DNA of 64,000 nucleotides from Thermotogota bacterium (GTDB lineage: Bacteria > Thermotogota > Thermotogae > Thermotogales > Thermotogaceae): assembly GCA_030550515.1 (NCBI GenBank), contig JAUQPE010000023.1, forward strand, positions 1 through 64,000. The letters are read 5' to 3'. The notes below the pieces were generated by a model. The model saw only the letters and a list, made by a program, of their open reading frames with translations, was not told the DNA's origin and ran no database searches. The position numbers were made by a program, and so were the translations under genes. The number at the start of each line of letters is the position of its first letter. The first letter of the stretch is position 1. This document shows positions 40,927-49,946 of this stretch, in pieces.

Positions 40927-42102
40927 GTGCGGATCGTTCTGATCGTCTTGGACAGTGTCGGCATAGGTGCCATGCCGGATGCCCATCTCTACGGTGACGA
41001 GGGAAGTAACACGCTTGTGAACACGGCTCGAGCCGTCGGCGGTCTCCACCTCCCGAACATGGGGAGGTTGGGACTCGGAAGGTTGGCGGACATACCCGGG
41101 GTGAAACCGGTGGATCCTGCGGAGGGCATCTTCGGTAAGATGATGGAGAAAAGCCCCGGGAAGGACACCACGACGGGGCATTGGGAATTGGCGGGCGTTG
41201 TACTCAAGAGGCCTTTCGACTTGTTTCCAAACGGGTTTCCAGAAGAGTTGATACGCGAGTTCGAGAAGAGGACAGGTCGAAAGGTCATAGGGAACAAGCC
41301 CGCTTCGGGCACGGAGATTATAAGGGAATTGGGACCGTTGCACGAGAAGACAGGCGCCTTGATCGTCTACACGTCGGCGGACAGCGTGTTTCAAATTGCC
41401 GCAAAGAAGGAGATCGTGCCGCTTGAGGAACTCTACAGGTACTGCGAGATTGCCCGGCAGTTGTTGAACGAGAACGGATACAAGGTGGCCCGCGTCATCG
41501 CGAGACCCTTTACTGGAGAGTGGCCAAACTACGTGCGAACGCCTGAAAGGAGAGATTTCTCGCTGGAACCAGAGGGGAAGACGCTACTCGACGTGCTCAC
41601 CGAGAGCGGTATACCAGTCTTAGGTGTTGGAAAGATAACAGATATCTTCGCCGGCCGCGGCGTGACCGAAAACTTCAAGACGAAAGATAACAACGACGCG
41701 GTGGACAAAATCGTCTGGCTTCTCAAAGAGCGGAAGGGAGACTCGTTGATATTCGCAAATCTCGTGGACTTTGACACCAAGTACGGACACAGGAACGATT
41801 ACGTCTCTTACGCGAAGGCCCTGGAAGAATTCGACAGGAGACTCGAGGAGATCCTCGAACGGCTGGAAAGAGAAGACGTACTGTTCATCACAGCCGATCA
41901 CGGTTGCGATCCCACCACACCTTCCACGGATCACTCCAGAGAGATGGTGCCAGTGCTTGGTTACGGGGAGCTCCTGAAAAAGAACGTGGACATCGGAACA
42001 AGGGAAACGTTCGCGGATCTTGGACAAACCATCGCGGACATCTTCGGCGTTTCGCCGCTCGAGAACGGCACATCTTTCAAAGACCTCATAATGTTAATGT
42101 GA
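40927..42102 (+). CDS. deoB: Phosphopentomutase
   Basis: A 391-residue metalloenzyme interconverting ribose-1- and ribose-5-phosphate. It opens RIVLIVLDSVGIGAMPDA with the metal Asp, continues KDTTTGHWELAG with the phosphothreonine region, and ends with ITADHGCDPTTPSTDHSRE. GTG 40927 is the start behind GGAGAAGGTGATAAC. It is followed 12 bp later by folC. Confidence 0.95.
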   Translation: MRIVLIVLDSVGIGAMPDAHLYGDEGSNTLVNTARAVGGLHLPNMGRLGLGRLADIPGVKPVDPAEGIFGKMMEKSPGKDTTTGHWELAGVVLKRPFDLFPNGFPEELIREFEKRTGRKVIGNKPASGTEIIRELGPLHEKTGALIVYTSADSVFQIAAKKEIVPLEELYRYCEIARQLLNENGYKVARVIARPFTGEWPNYVRTPERRDFSLEPEGKTLLDVLTESGIPVLGVGKITDIFAGRGVTENFKTKDNNDAVDKIVWLLKERKGDSLIFANLVDFDTKYGHRNDYVSYAKALEEFDRRLEEILERLEREDVLFITADHGCDPTTPSTDHSREMVPVLGYGELLKKNVDIGTRETFADLGQTIADIFGVSPLENGTSFKDLIMLM

Positions 42103-42114
42103 GGGGTAAAAGCC

Positions 42115-43416
42115 GTGAATTACCTGGACATACTGAAGACCCTCTACCATAAAAGACCTATGAGCCACATAAAACCAGGTCTCGAGAGGATCTCGCTTCT
42201 GCTCTCCAAGTTGGGAGATCCGCACAGAAAATACCAAGTGTTCCACGTGGGTGGAACGAACGGGAAAGGTTCCGTGACCAACATGATCGCGAGTGTCTTG
42301 ATCGCACAGGGTTACAGGGTCGGATCTTATTACTCGCCTCACCTCTACACCTTTCGGGAGAGGATCAGGTTGAACGAACGCCACATATCCGAAGAAGAAA
42401 TGGAAGAGATTTACAAGGAGATGTCGCCGATCCTGGAGGAACTCGACAGAGACGAGATATTCTCACCCAGTTTCTTCGAAGTTGTGACCGCCATGGCCTT
42501 CCTGTACTTTGAAAGAATGAACGTCGAGATTGCGGTGGTGGAGGTTGGGCTGGGAGGTAGGTTGGACGCCACGAACGTCGTCACACCACTCGTTTCCACC
42601 ATCGTCACGGTTGACAGGGACCACGAGAAGATCCTGGGCAACACCATCGAGCAGATCGCTTGGGAGAAGGCGGGAATAATCAAGGATGGGAGACCCGTTG
42701 TCACCGTCGAGAGGAAACAAGAAGCCCTGAAAGTCTTGAAAGACGTGGCGAAGAAGAGGGGATCCAAGATGTTCGTCCTCGATGAGGATTTCTCCGTCGA
42801 AAACGAAACCTACGCTTTGAACCACAACACGTTCGACTACCTTGGGGAGAGAACCCTGAGAAAGCTCGTCTTGACCTTGAACGGTCCGCACCAGGTCAGA
42901 AACGCCGCAGCGGCTTTGAAGGCTTTGGAAGCGTCGAAGTTGGATCTGAGTGAGAGAGCTATAAGGGAGGGACTCGTCAACGCAAAGAATCCAGGAAGGT
43001 TCGAAGTCTTCGAACGAAACGGAAAGAACATCATCTTGGATGGCGCACACAACCCTCACGGCGCGAGAAGCCTGGCGGACTCAGTGAGAAAATACCTGCC
43101 AAACCGAGAGTTGGGAGCCGTGATAGGAATCTTGGACGATAAAGACAGAATGAGAATACTCGAGGCGTACAGGGGACTCTTCAAGAAGGTCTTCGTCACG
43201 AGGGTTCCTTCCTCGCGAATGAAGAACTTCGAGGATTTGGTCAGTATGGCCAAAGCAAATTTTGAAGAAGTGGAAGCCGTGGAGAATCCGCTGGAAGCTT
43301 TAGAGAGGTCTCTCGAGCAGTTCGACACGGTACTGGTGACGGGTTCTCTCTTCTTGGTAGGGTACATCAGGGAATATCTCGTGGAGGGAAGAATAGGCGA
43401 GGAGTGGAACCTGTGA
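42115..43416 (+). CDS. folC: Folylpolyglutamate/dihydrofolate synthase
   Basis: A 433-residue Mur-ligase-type ATPase that adds glutamate to folates. The P-loop VGGTNGKGSVTNM, the omega loop SPHLYTFRERI, and VEVGLGGRLDATNV are conserved, as is LDGAHNPHGARSL in the C-terminal domain. The start is GTG 42115 after GAGGGG. The stop overlaps ruvA (GTGA). Confidence 0.95.
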   Translation: MNYLDILKTLYHKRPMSHIKPGLERISLLLSKLGDPHRKYQVFHVGGTNGKGSVTNMIASVLIAQGYRVGSYYSPHLYTFRERIRLNERHISEEEMEEIYKEMSPILEELDRDEIFSPSFFEVVTAMAFLYFERMNVEIAVVEVGLGGRLDATNVVTPLVSTIVTVDRDHEKILGNTIEQIAWEKAGIIKDGRPVVTVERKQEALKVLKDVAKKRGSKMFVLDEDFSVENETYALNHNTFDYLGERTLRKLVLTLNGPHQVRNAAAALKALEASKLDLSERAIREGLVNAKNPGRFEVFERNGKNIILDGAHNPHGARSLADSVRKYLPNRELGAVIGILDDKDRMRILEAYRGLFKKVFVTRVPSSRMKNFEDLVSMAKANFEEVEAVENPLEALERSLEQFDTVLVTGSLFLVGYIREYLVEGRIGEEWNL

Positions 43417-43979
43417 TAGCGGTTTTGAAGGGTAAGGTGGTTCAGAAGAGCGGTAACGTAGTGCTTTTGGAGACAGGTTGCGGGATTGTCTTTGAGGTCA
43501 TATGCGACCTTCCCACGAGCGACGAGTTGGAAACGGGAAGGGAAGCGTCTCTTCACGTGGTGATGTCGATCTCACAAGAAGGGGTTTCACTGTACGGGTT
43601 CTCGAACGAGCAGAAAAAAGCCTTGTTCCTGTCCCTTTTGAAGGTCACAGGACTTGGTCCCAGAACAGCTTTAAAGATAGTTTCGAACGAGGAAGTGGAA
43701 AACGTTGTCGCTATGATAGCGACGCAAGACGTGGAAGGGTTATCGAAGATCCCCGGTGTTGGGAAGAAGCTTGCGGAGAGGATAGTCACGGAACTCAAGA
43801 ACCAATTCGAGGGCGTGAGGGTCAAGAACCTGAGCACCTACCACGAAGCAGTCGAGGCTTTAATTTCTCTGGGATATCCAGAGAAAGAGGCCAGGAAAGC
43901 GGTGAAGGAAGTGGCAAAACCGGGCCTTTCCACCTCAGAAATCATAAGACAGGCCCTTCGTGTCTTGAGCAAGAGGTAA
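43413..43979 (+). CDS. ruvA: Holliday junction protein RuvA
   Basis: A 188-residue DNA-binding subunit of the RuvAB branch-migration motor. It has an N-terminal OB domain (MIAVLKGKVVQKSG), two helix-hairpin-helix motifs (VTGLGPRTALKIV and IPGVGKKLAERIV), and a C-terminal RuvB-binding domain (EAVEALISLGYPEKEA). GTG 43413 overlaps the folC stop and lies 8 nt after GAGGAG. A GTG at 43404 touches that site and is rejected. The 3' 38 bp overlap the convergent DUF368 gene. Confidence 0.95.
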   Translation: MIAVLKGKVVQKSGNVVLLETGCGIVFEVICDLPTSDELETGREASLHVVMSISQEGVSLYGFSNEQKKALFLSLLKVTGLGPRTALKIVSNEEVENVVAMIATQDVEGLSKIPGVGKKLAERIVTELKNQFEGVRVKNLSTYHEAVEALISLGYPEKEARKAVKEVAKPGLSTSEIIRQALRVLSKR

Positions 43980-44751
43980 ACCTTCCTTCCAGTTTCGAAA
44001 GGAACCGCATGAGGAGGATGGATCCCAGGAAAGTCGATATCGACCAGATACCAGTTCGAAGATCCACCTTGCCTGTCGGCCAGAGATCCAACACGGAAGC
44101 GAGAACCATACCCGCGATGAAACTGTAGACCTCTTTTCTGTAATTTTTCAACAGAAAACGCATCGCTTTGACTGACAAAAGAAGTCCCAAAGCGACACCC
44201 ACACCCAGTGCGAGGATTTCGAAAAGCTCAACGTGTGCCACAGCTCTCAACGTTCCCTCGTAAAGTCCAAACGCCAACAAAACCAGAGAACCACTCACTC
44301 CTGGTACCACCATGGCAAAAGCACCTATCGTCCCAGCCAAAAAAGCCCCGAAAAGGCTCAACTCACCGGTATGGGAAAACTGTAGGAAACGCAAAGAAAC
44401 TATCAAGACCCCACCCACAACCCCCAGAAGAACGTTCTTTCCACTCGAAGAGGAATTCTTCGCGATCCTCACAAAACTCACCAAGACTAAGCCGAGAAAG
44501 AAGAACTTAGTCGGTGTTGGATGGTGTGCCAAGAGGTATTCCATGAGTTTTGAGAAAGCGAAGACCGCCGTCACGATCCCAATCCCCATGGGGGCCAACT
44601 TCTTCAGGGAACCCCATTTTCTTTTGAAAAGATCGTCGATCGCGTCGAGCGTTTCCTCGTAAACACCCATCACTACCGCCATCGTTCCCCCACTCACGCC
44701 TGGGATAGGGTTGGCCAACCCTATCATGAACCCCGCGATGAAGAACCACAC
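43942..44751 (-). CDS. DUF368 membrane protein (PopT-like undecaprenyl-phosphate translocase)
   Basis: A 269-residue protein with about eight to ten membrane helices and the duplicated DUF368 signature: NPIPGVSGGTMAVVMGVYEETL and VVPGVSGSLVLLAFGLYEGTL. DUF368 proteins (PopT) were recently described as flippases that recycle undecaprenyl phosphate. The start is GTG 44751, 8 nt after GGAGG and abutting the stop of the TPR gene. A polyprenyl synthase lies in the same leftward group, which fits a polyprenyl-phosphate role. Confidence 0.88.
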   Translation of the reverse strand: MWFFIAGFMIGLANPIPGVSGGTMAVVMGVYEETLDAIDDLFKRKWGSLKKLAPMGIGIVTAVFAFSKLMEYLLAHHPTPTKFFFLGLVLVSFVRIAKNSSSSGKNVLLGVVGGVLIVSLRFLQFSHTGELSLFGAFLAGTIGAFAMVVPGVSGSLVLLAFGLYEGTLRAVAHVELFEILALGVGVALGLLLSVKAMRFLLKNYRKEVYSFIAGMVLASVLDLWPTGKVDLRTGIWSISTFLGSILLMRFLSKLEGRFTSCSRHEGPVL

Positions 44752-45594
44752 TCATTTTCCCTCCCTGAGCATCACTTTCAGAGCTTTGACCAGTTTTTTG
44801 GTGTCTTCTTCGGTGTACTCCTCCTTGCCGTCCAATTCTTCGAAAACCGCGGACGGATCCAAATTTAGCTCTGAAGCCGTCAAATCTTCAGGTACCTCTT
44901 CCGTCGTCTCCAAGAGGATGGACGCTTTCTTCAAAAGGTCTTCCTCTTCCACGACCAAGGTTTCCTCTTCCTTCTCCTCTTTGGAGATCTTCCCAAGGAG
45001 CTCCTCTATCACCCTTATTTGGCTCTCGAGCTCGCTTGAAGCGACAGGTTGGGAGCTTTCTACGACGGGGCTGGGAGGTTCCTTCGGTGGTTCGACCTCA
45101 CGAACTTCCATCCTGGGTCTGTGACTGGTTGGCGTCTTCGTCGCCCCTCTTCCCACGACAAGGCGCATCAGCAGAAAGGTTCCAAGAAACGCGAAAGACG
45201 AAGCCAAGACCGAAAAGAATAGAGGAATTCTCTTCTGCTCTTGCTTCGGTGTGGGCGCAGGAGAGGTTTGGACGGGTTTCAGATACCTCCTCCACTCTTC
45301 CTCGCCAACTTGGAGTCTCTTCAGCAGTTCTTCGCCAACCACGTTTTCCGGAAAGAGGGAAAGGTACACCCTCGCTTTGGACATATCGCCGATGGCGTAC
45401 GCGCAGATCCCCATCTTCAGCTTCACGTAAGGATCGAGTTCCTCCACCCTCGGGTTCCCCTTCAAAAGCCTTTCAAAGAGCTCCAAGGCGCGCGCATAAT
45501 CCCCCATGTTGTAAGCGTTCATCGCAGTTACGTAGAGGTCATACGAAAAAGAAATCAAAGGAACGAGAACTAGTACAATCAAGACGGTCCTCAA
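44752..45594 (-). CDS. Membrane-anchored TPR protein
   Basis: A 280-residue protein. An N-terminal signal or membrane segment (1-17) leads to TPR-like helices (AMNAYNMGDYARALELFERLL, KMGICAYAIGDMSKARVYLS). A second membrane helix follows near 125-145. The C-terminal ~130 residues are acidic, proline-rich and coiled-coil-like, presumably cytoplasmic. I recognise no enzyme. TTG 45594 overlaps the stop of the pseudo-lipase gene (TTGA), so the two are coupled and may work together in the envelope. Confidence 0.7.
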   Translation of the reverse strand: MRTVLIVLVLVPLISFSYDLYVTAMNAYNMGDYARALELFERLLKGNPRVEELDPYVKLKMGICAYAIGDMSKARVYLSLFPENVVGEELLKRLQVGEEEWRRYLKPVQTSPAPTPKQEQKRIPLFFSVLASSFAFLGTFLLMRLVVGRGATKTPTSHRPRMEVREVEPPKEPPSPVVESSQPVASSELESQIRVIEELLGKISKEEKEEETLVVEEEDLLKKASILLETTEEVPEDLTASELNLDPSAVFEELDGKEEYTEEDTKKLVKALKVMLREGK

Positions 45595-47927
45595 GAACTT
45601 TCCCCCACCTCGAACACCCCCACCCTTTTCCTGATACCCTCATCGAAGACCAAGACCAGCGTCTTTCCCTCTCCAAAAGCGTCGATCACGATACTTTCGA
45701 ATACCTGAAGAGCTCCTTTCTTGGAGAGCACGCTTTTATCACCAACGAGAATACAGTCTCCGCTCAGCGGGATCAACTTCCAAAAGCGATCGACACTCGG
45801 CAAGGTGATCCTTTCCACTACCTTCTCTTCCCTAAGCCTTACCAGATGACCATTCTCCATGAGGACCAAGAGATCGTTCCCCTCGAAACACGCGTCCAAG
45901 ATCGCGACCTCACCTTCCACAAAGAAGGTGTTCAGATACCTCTTCGAGACAGAAAAGTCCATGTTCAGAACCACCAACTCTTTCTCACTGAGGAGCAGAA
46001 TCCTGTCTCCACTCACCTTCGTTTGGACTCGAGAACCGACAGACGTGGTCACGGGGAATTCTTCGTTTCTCCTGAGGACCGAGTACCTGATCCCCCCAGG
46101 CGCAATTCTGGAGACCAGAATACCTTCCTTCAAAGCGAGCACGTCCGCTGGAACGTACCCAATTCTCACGGTCAAGCCCGTTTTCCTGATACCAACTTCG
46201 TCTATCGAGAACACCTCTTCTCCGGACACGAAAGTGATGTGGTCACTGTTCTTCTTTAAAAAAGAAACGCTCCCTTTCAATATGAGATCGTTCCACCTCA
46301 TGAGTCCCTCGTCGGAGACGATGAACACGGTTTCTCCAAGCACCGCCCCCTGTTTGTAGGAAAAGAGGTTCAAATCCGTTGTTTTCTTCAAGAAGTTCGA
46401 CCGAAATATTTTGAAAACACTCGTTTCATTTCTCCTCGCTTCAGTTTCCTTGGATGTTTTGGGAACGACCAGTGTGAACCTTTCTGGATTCTCCCTTCCC
46501 AACCTCTCCAGATAACTATCATCCTTGAAGCCAGGAAAATTCGCCACCTCATAGCTCAAGAGTTGAAGTACCCTTTCCACGTTTTCCTTTCTGAGGTAGA
46601 TGTCGTAGAAACTTCCTTGGAAAATGAACGTACTGCCGATCTTACACCTTTCCACAGACACAAAACCATCGCCTTTTCCAGCTACCATTTCGGGATAAAA
46701 CCGCTCGAGTTCTGTCCCTTCCACGTTCAAATCGTAGGGAGGAGTGTTTCCACAGATGGAAAAGATCTTGATATCCGTACGATCGAACTTCTCCAATTCC
46801 CTCACGATTTGGGAACCAGGTAGCACTTCCGTCGCCACTTCTCCGAGCGTTTCTATGAGGTTGTACACGTGAAGTGAAAGCATTTTCAACCTTCCCCAAT
46901 CGAGCCCAAACACCTCTTCGAGGAGCTTTGGATCCTTCCCGAAGAAAACGGACGAGAAGTACAACGGATTCACCAAATTGGTCCCTCCTACTGGCGTTGA
47001 GAAAAGAACTACCCTCCTCACGTTCTTCACGTTTGGGTTCCTTTGAAGAGCCCTGAGGACGATGAGACCCCCCGTTCCGTGAGCGATGATGTCGAACTCA
47101 TATCTTTCGTACTTTTCGAGCTCTCTTGCGAGAAAGTCTGCTTCGAAATCGATGAAACTCCTTCTTCCCTCTCTCTGAACAAACTCCCTGAACATTTCGC
47201 TGTAGACAAAAGAACGAGAATCGTACAGCGCGTATTTGTAGACCGCGACGGTCCTATCCTGGAAAACTTCCTCCCAAACGTTCTTTTCCCCAATCTGTCC
47301 TTCAAAAGTGGGATCTTCTCCCGGAATTACAAGGAGAGCGGGAGCAGGTGAACCGATCGCCTCCCTCAGGATCTTCAAGCCATGCTCTTGGAAAGAGGAT
47401 TTTTTTAAGATTACTCCGAAAGCCGTGAGGTGATACGTGTAAGCTTCGACGAAGTAACCCTTTTCATCCCTTCCAATCATGGAACCCGACAACACGCGGA
47501 ACCCACCTTCGTTTGACAACTGAGCAATCGCGAGGTTGTTGTAATTCGCGCCTTGTACGTACTTCCTGTCCACGTAGTACTTCAACCTTATCGGTTTCAA
47601 AGAGAACTCTTCCGCTCCGTCCAAGAAAACCACCCGATACACGTCTCCCAACAGTTGAGGTGCCAGCCTGTTCTTTTCCTCGGGAGAAAGCCTGACGATT
47701 TTCAGATCTCTTGGCCTGCTGAAGGCTCCTCTTGGGATTTCGATCCTAAACCTATCGAGGCCCAATCTCGTTTCCTTTTCGTTTGCCACGTTGAAAGAAT
47801 TCCTCACAAAACCGAAAACGAAAATCAAGACGAAAACCATGAAAACCGCTCCTGCCAAGAGCAGGAGTGTTATCCTTCTTTTCATCAACTTCCCAAATAC
47901 TTTTCGAACACTCTCCCCTATCCTCAT
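45591..47927 (-). CDS. Membrane-anchored lipase-fold protein lacking the nucleophile, with C-terminal repeat domain
   Basis: A 778-residue protein. Residues 19-40 anchor it in the membrane. Residues about 195-470 resemble DUF676/PGAP1-type alpha/beta hydrolases: FDIIAHGTGGLIVLRALQ followed by VRRVVLFSTPVGGTN. At the nucleophile elbow GxSxG, the serine position is Gly284 (H283-G284-T285-G286), so classical lipase chemistry is not expected unless Thr285 substitutes. Residues about 510-778 form repeated beta segments, possibly a propeller. The start ATG 47927 overlaps the polyprenyl synthase stop. The role is unknown. Confidence 0.65.
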   Translation of the reverse strand: MRIGESVRKVFGKLMKRRITLLLLAGAVFMVFVLIFVFGFVRNSFNVANEKETRLGLDRFRIEIPRGAFSRPRDLKIVRLSPEEKNRLAPQLLGDVYRVVFLDGAEEFSLKPIRLKYYVDRKYVQGANYNNLAIAQLSNEGGFRVLSGSMIGRDEKGYFVEAYTYHLTAFGVILKKSSFQEHGLKILREAIGSPAPALLVIPGEDPTFEGQIGEKNVWEEVFQDRTVAVYKYALYDSRSFVYSEMFREFVQREGRRSFIDFEADFLARELEKYERYEFDIIAHGTGGLIVLRALQRNPNVKNVRRVVLFSTPVGGTNLVNPLYFSSVFFGKDPKLLEEVFGLDWGRLKMLSLHVYNLIETLGEVATEVLPGSQIVRELEKFDRTDIKIFSICGNTPPYDLNVEGTELERFYPEMVAGKGDGFVSVERCKIGSTFIFQGSFYDIYLRKENVERVLQLLSYEVANFPGFKDDSYLERLGRENPERFTLVVPKTSKETEARRNETSVFKIFRSNFLKKTTDLNLFSYKQGAVLGETVFIVSDEGLMRWNDLILKGSVSFLKKNSDHITFVSGEEVFSIDEVGIRKTGLTVRIGYVPADVLALKEGILVSRIAPGGIRYSVLRRNEEFPVTTSVGSRVQTKVSGDRILLLSEKELVVLNMDFSVSKRYLNTFFVEGEVAILDACFEGNDLLVLMENGHLVRLREEKVVERITLPSVDRFWKLIPLSGDCILVGDKSVLSKKGALQVFESIVIDAFGEGKTLVLVFDEGIRKRVGVFEVGESS

Positions 47928-48739
47928 CTCTCTTCGATAACCCTCTTGATTTCGACAAGGAAATCCCTTGTTTTCACAAACCTCATCCTTTCAAGACCAA
48001 CCAACACGGATTCGTAATATTCATCGGCTCTTCTCTTCGATCCTTCAATCCCTATCTTCTTGATGAGGGTTATCTTGTTGACATCTTTTCCCGTGTCCTT
48101 TCCGAGTTTTTCCACATCTCCATTCAAATCTTTCAAATCATCGTAAATCTGAAACGCCACACCGAAGATTCTCCCCAACCTTTTCATCTCCTCGTGACCC
48201 ATTCCAGCTAGCACGAGTGGTGCCGAAAAACAAAACCCAAACAACGCCCCCGTTTTGAACTCGTACATCTTCTCGATTTGCTCTTTCGTCGCGTACCCTC
48301 TCTTTTCAAACTCCACATCCATGGCCTCTCCGATCAGGAGATCAAAAGCCATCTCCGAGAATTCCCTGATCAAGACAACGTTCCCCAACTTCGAGACGAT
48401 CTCGTAAGCGCGAAAGAAAAGCCCATCCCCCGCGAGCACGGCGATCCCTTCTCCGAACACCTTGTGACAAGTTGGTTTTCCTCTTCTGTAGTCGGAATTG
48501 TCGATCGAAGGGAGATCGTCGTGGATAAGGGAAGCGGTGTGAAAGAGTTCGACCGCTACGGCGAGATCCAACAACTGTTTTTCCTCGAATCCCAGATCTT
48601 CACCAACGGTGAGGAGCAAGGCAGGGCGTATTCTCTTTCCACCGGAGAGGACAGAATACCTCATCGCTTCCTCTGTGACGAGGTTCCAACGAGAGGATAG
48701 TTCCTTTTCCAAGGCTTCTTCGAGGTCACTCTTCTTCAT
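47924..48739 (-). CDS. Polyprenyl diphosphate synthase (IspA-like)
   Basis: A 271-residue trans-prenyltransferase. The first aspartate-rich motif is in HTASLIHDDLPSIDNSDYRRG and the second in QIYDDLKDL. It condenses isopentenyl diphosphate with allylic diphosphates. Length and the short residues before the first motif suggest farnesyl- or geranylgeranyl-length product, but that cannot be fixed by eye. It overlaps the bifunctional-nuclease gene by 14 bp and the pseudo-lipase by 4 bp. Confidence 0.9.
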   Translation of the reverse strand: MKKSDLEEALEKELSSRWNLVTEEAMRYSVLSGGKRIRPALLLTVGEDLGFEEKQLLDLAVAVELFHTASLIHDDLPSIDNSDYRRGKPTCHKVFGEGIAVLAGDGLFFRAYEIVSKLGNVVLIREFSEMAFDLLIGEAMDVEFEKRGYATKEQIEKMYEFKTGALFGFCFSAPLVLAGMGHEEMKRLGRIFGVAFQIYDDLKDLNGDVEKLGKDTGKDVNKITLIKKIGIEGSKRRADEYYESVLVGLERMRFVKTRDFLVEIKRVIEER

Positions 48740-49268
48740 CCTCTTCCCTCTTCTTCCTTTCGATCATCTCTTTGAACATGTCGATGTTGAGATTTTCAAC
48801 GAACTTCTTGAATTCCTCCTCTTCGTTCTGATCCTCTTTGATCTCTATCTCTATGGCGTGCTCTTTCACGAGTTCATCCGACACAAAGATGGGGGCGTTC
48901 TTCTTTACCGCTAGAATGATGGCATCCGAAGGTCTAGAATCTATCTCTATCAGTGCCGCTTCATCGTCTTCCTCGTCTGTGTAAGTGAGATCTCTCAATA
49001 TCAGGGAAGCGTAGAACGTGTTCTCTCTCAAAGAGTGGATTATTACCTTCTCCACCCTCGCTTCCAACGAATCCAAAATGCTGAAGATCAAGTCGTGCGT
49101 AAGAGGTCTAGGGAACTCCACCCTCTCCAAAGCCATAGCCAACGCGTACCCTTCGCACGCACCTATCCAGATTGGAAGCACTTTGTTCGTTCCCTCTATG
49201 GCCAATATCACCACCGGCGTGTTGCTGATCCTGTCCAAAACAAGCGCCTTCACCCACGCTCTCTTCAA
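48726..49268 (-). CDS. Bifunctional nuclease family protein (DUF151)
   Basis: A 180-residue protein beginning KRAWVKALVLDRISNTPVVI with LPIWIGACEGYALA and IDSRPSDAIILAVK, the DUF151/BFN signature. T. maritima TM0160, whose structure is known, is closely similar as I remember it. Plant members have RNase and DNase activity; bacterial function is unclear. The frame is open to TTG 49289, but TTG 49268 matches the TM0160 N-terminus and lies 9 nt after GGGAGG. A perfect -10 TATAAT is present at 49296-49301 on the minus strand. It is the first gene of the leftward envelope group. Confidence 0.88.
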   Translation of the reverse strand: MKRAWVKALVLDRISNTPVVILAIEGTNKVLPIWIGACEGYALAMALERVEFPRPLTHDLIFSILDSLEARVEKVIIHSLRENTFYASLILRDLTYTDEEDDEAALIEIDSRPSDAIILAVKKNAPIFVSDELVKEHAIEIEIKEDQNEEEEFKKFVENLNIDMFKEMIERKKREEDEEE

Positions 49269-49349
49269 AACCAATTCCCTCCCTTCCAAGCTTAATTATA
49301 ACTCCACGTCGTGTTATACTCCTATCACGGATGTCGCGGAGGTGATAAC

Positions 49350-49946
49350 ATCGTTATCTTCGTTGCCACCACCAACGAACACAAGGTGAAAGAAATCCTG
49401 GAGGTGGCCCCCGAAGGGGTTACCCTCTCACCCGTCCCGCACCAGATCGACGTGGAAGAAGATGGAAACTCGTTTCTGGAAAATTCCGTAAAGAAAGCCA
49501 TCGCCTACGGCAACGCGTTTGGCCAGCCTGTGTTGGCGGACGATTCAGGGCTCGTCGTGTACGCCTTGAACGGTTTCCCTGGCGTGTTCTCCGCGCGCTT
49601 TATGGGAAATGCACCCTACAAGGTGAAGATGGAAAAGATTTTGGAGATGCTTAAAGGAAAGGACAGGAAAGCTGCCTTTGTGTGCTGCGCCACCTTTTAC
49701 GATCCACACTCCAAGTTATTGTTGTCGGTAGAAGAGAGGGTCGAAGGAAGAATAGCGGAAGAAATACGCGGTTGCGGAGGGTTCGGTTACGACCCGTTCT
49801 TCATTCCCGACGGGTACGACAAGACTTTCGGTGAGGCGCCGGAGTTGAAAAAACAGATCAGTCACCGCTCGAAAGCTTTCAAGAAGCTTTTTCGTCTCCT
49901 GGAAGGGATCGGAGCGATAGAAAGAGAGCGAAACCGAACACTATGA
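49350..49946 (+). CDS. rdgB: Non-canonical purine NTP pyrophosphatase (RdgB/HAM1)
   Basis: A 198-residue house-cleaning enzyme that hydrolyses ITP, XTP and dITP. It has [46 protein letters not shown] and [11 protein letters not shown]. The only standard in-frame start is GTG 49311, which lies within a likely promoter (-10 TATACT 49315-49320) and lacks a ribosome site. GGAGGTGAT (49339-49347) points instead to ATC 49350 at 7-nt spacing, matching the family N-terminus. A non-canonical start or a base error is implied. The 3' 68 bp overlap lgt on the other strand. Confidence 0.9.
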   Translation: MVIFVATTNEHKVKEILEVAPEGVTLSPVPHQIDVEEDGNSFLENSVKKAIAYGNAFGQPVLADDSGLVVYALNGFPGVFSARFMGNAPYKVKMEKILEMLKGKDRKAAFVCCATFYDPHSKLLLSVEERVEGRIAEEIRGCGGFGYDPFFIPDGYDKTFGEAPELKKQISHRSKAFKKLFRLLEGIGAIERERNRTL

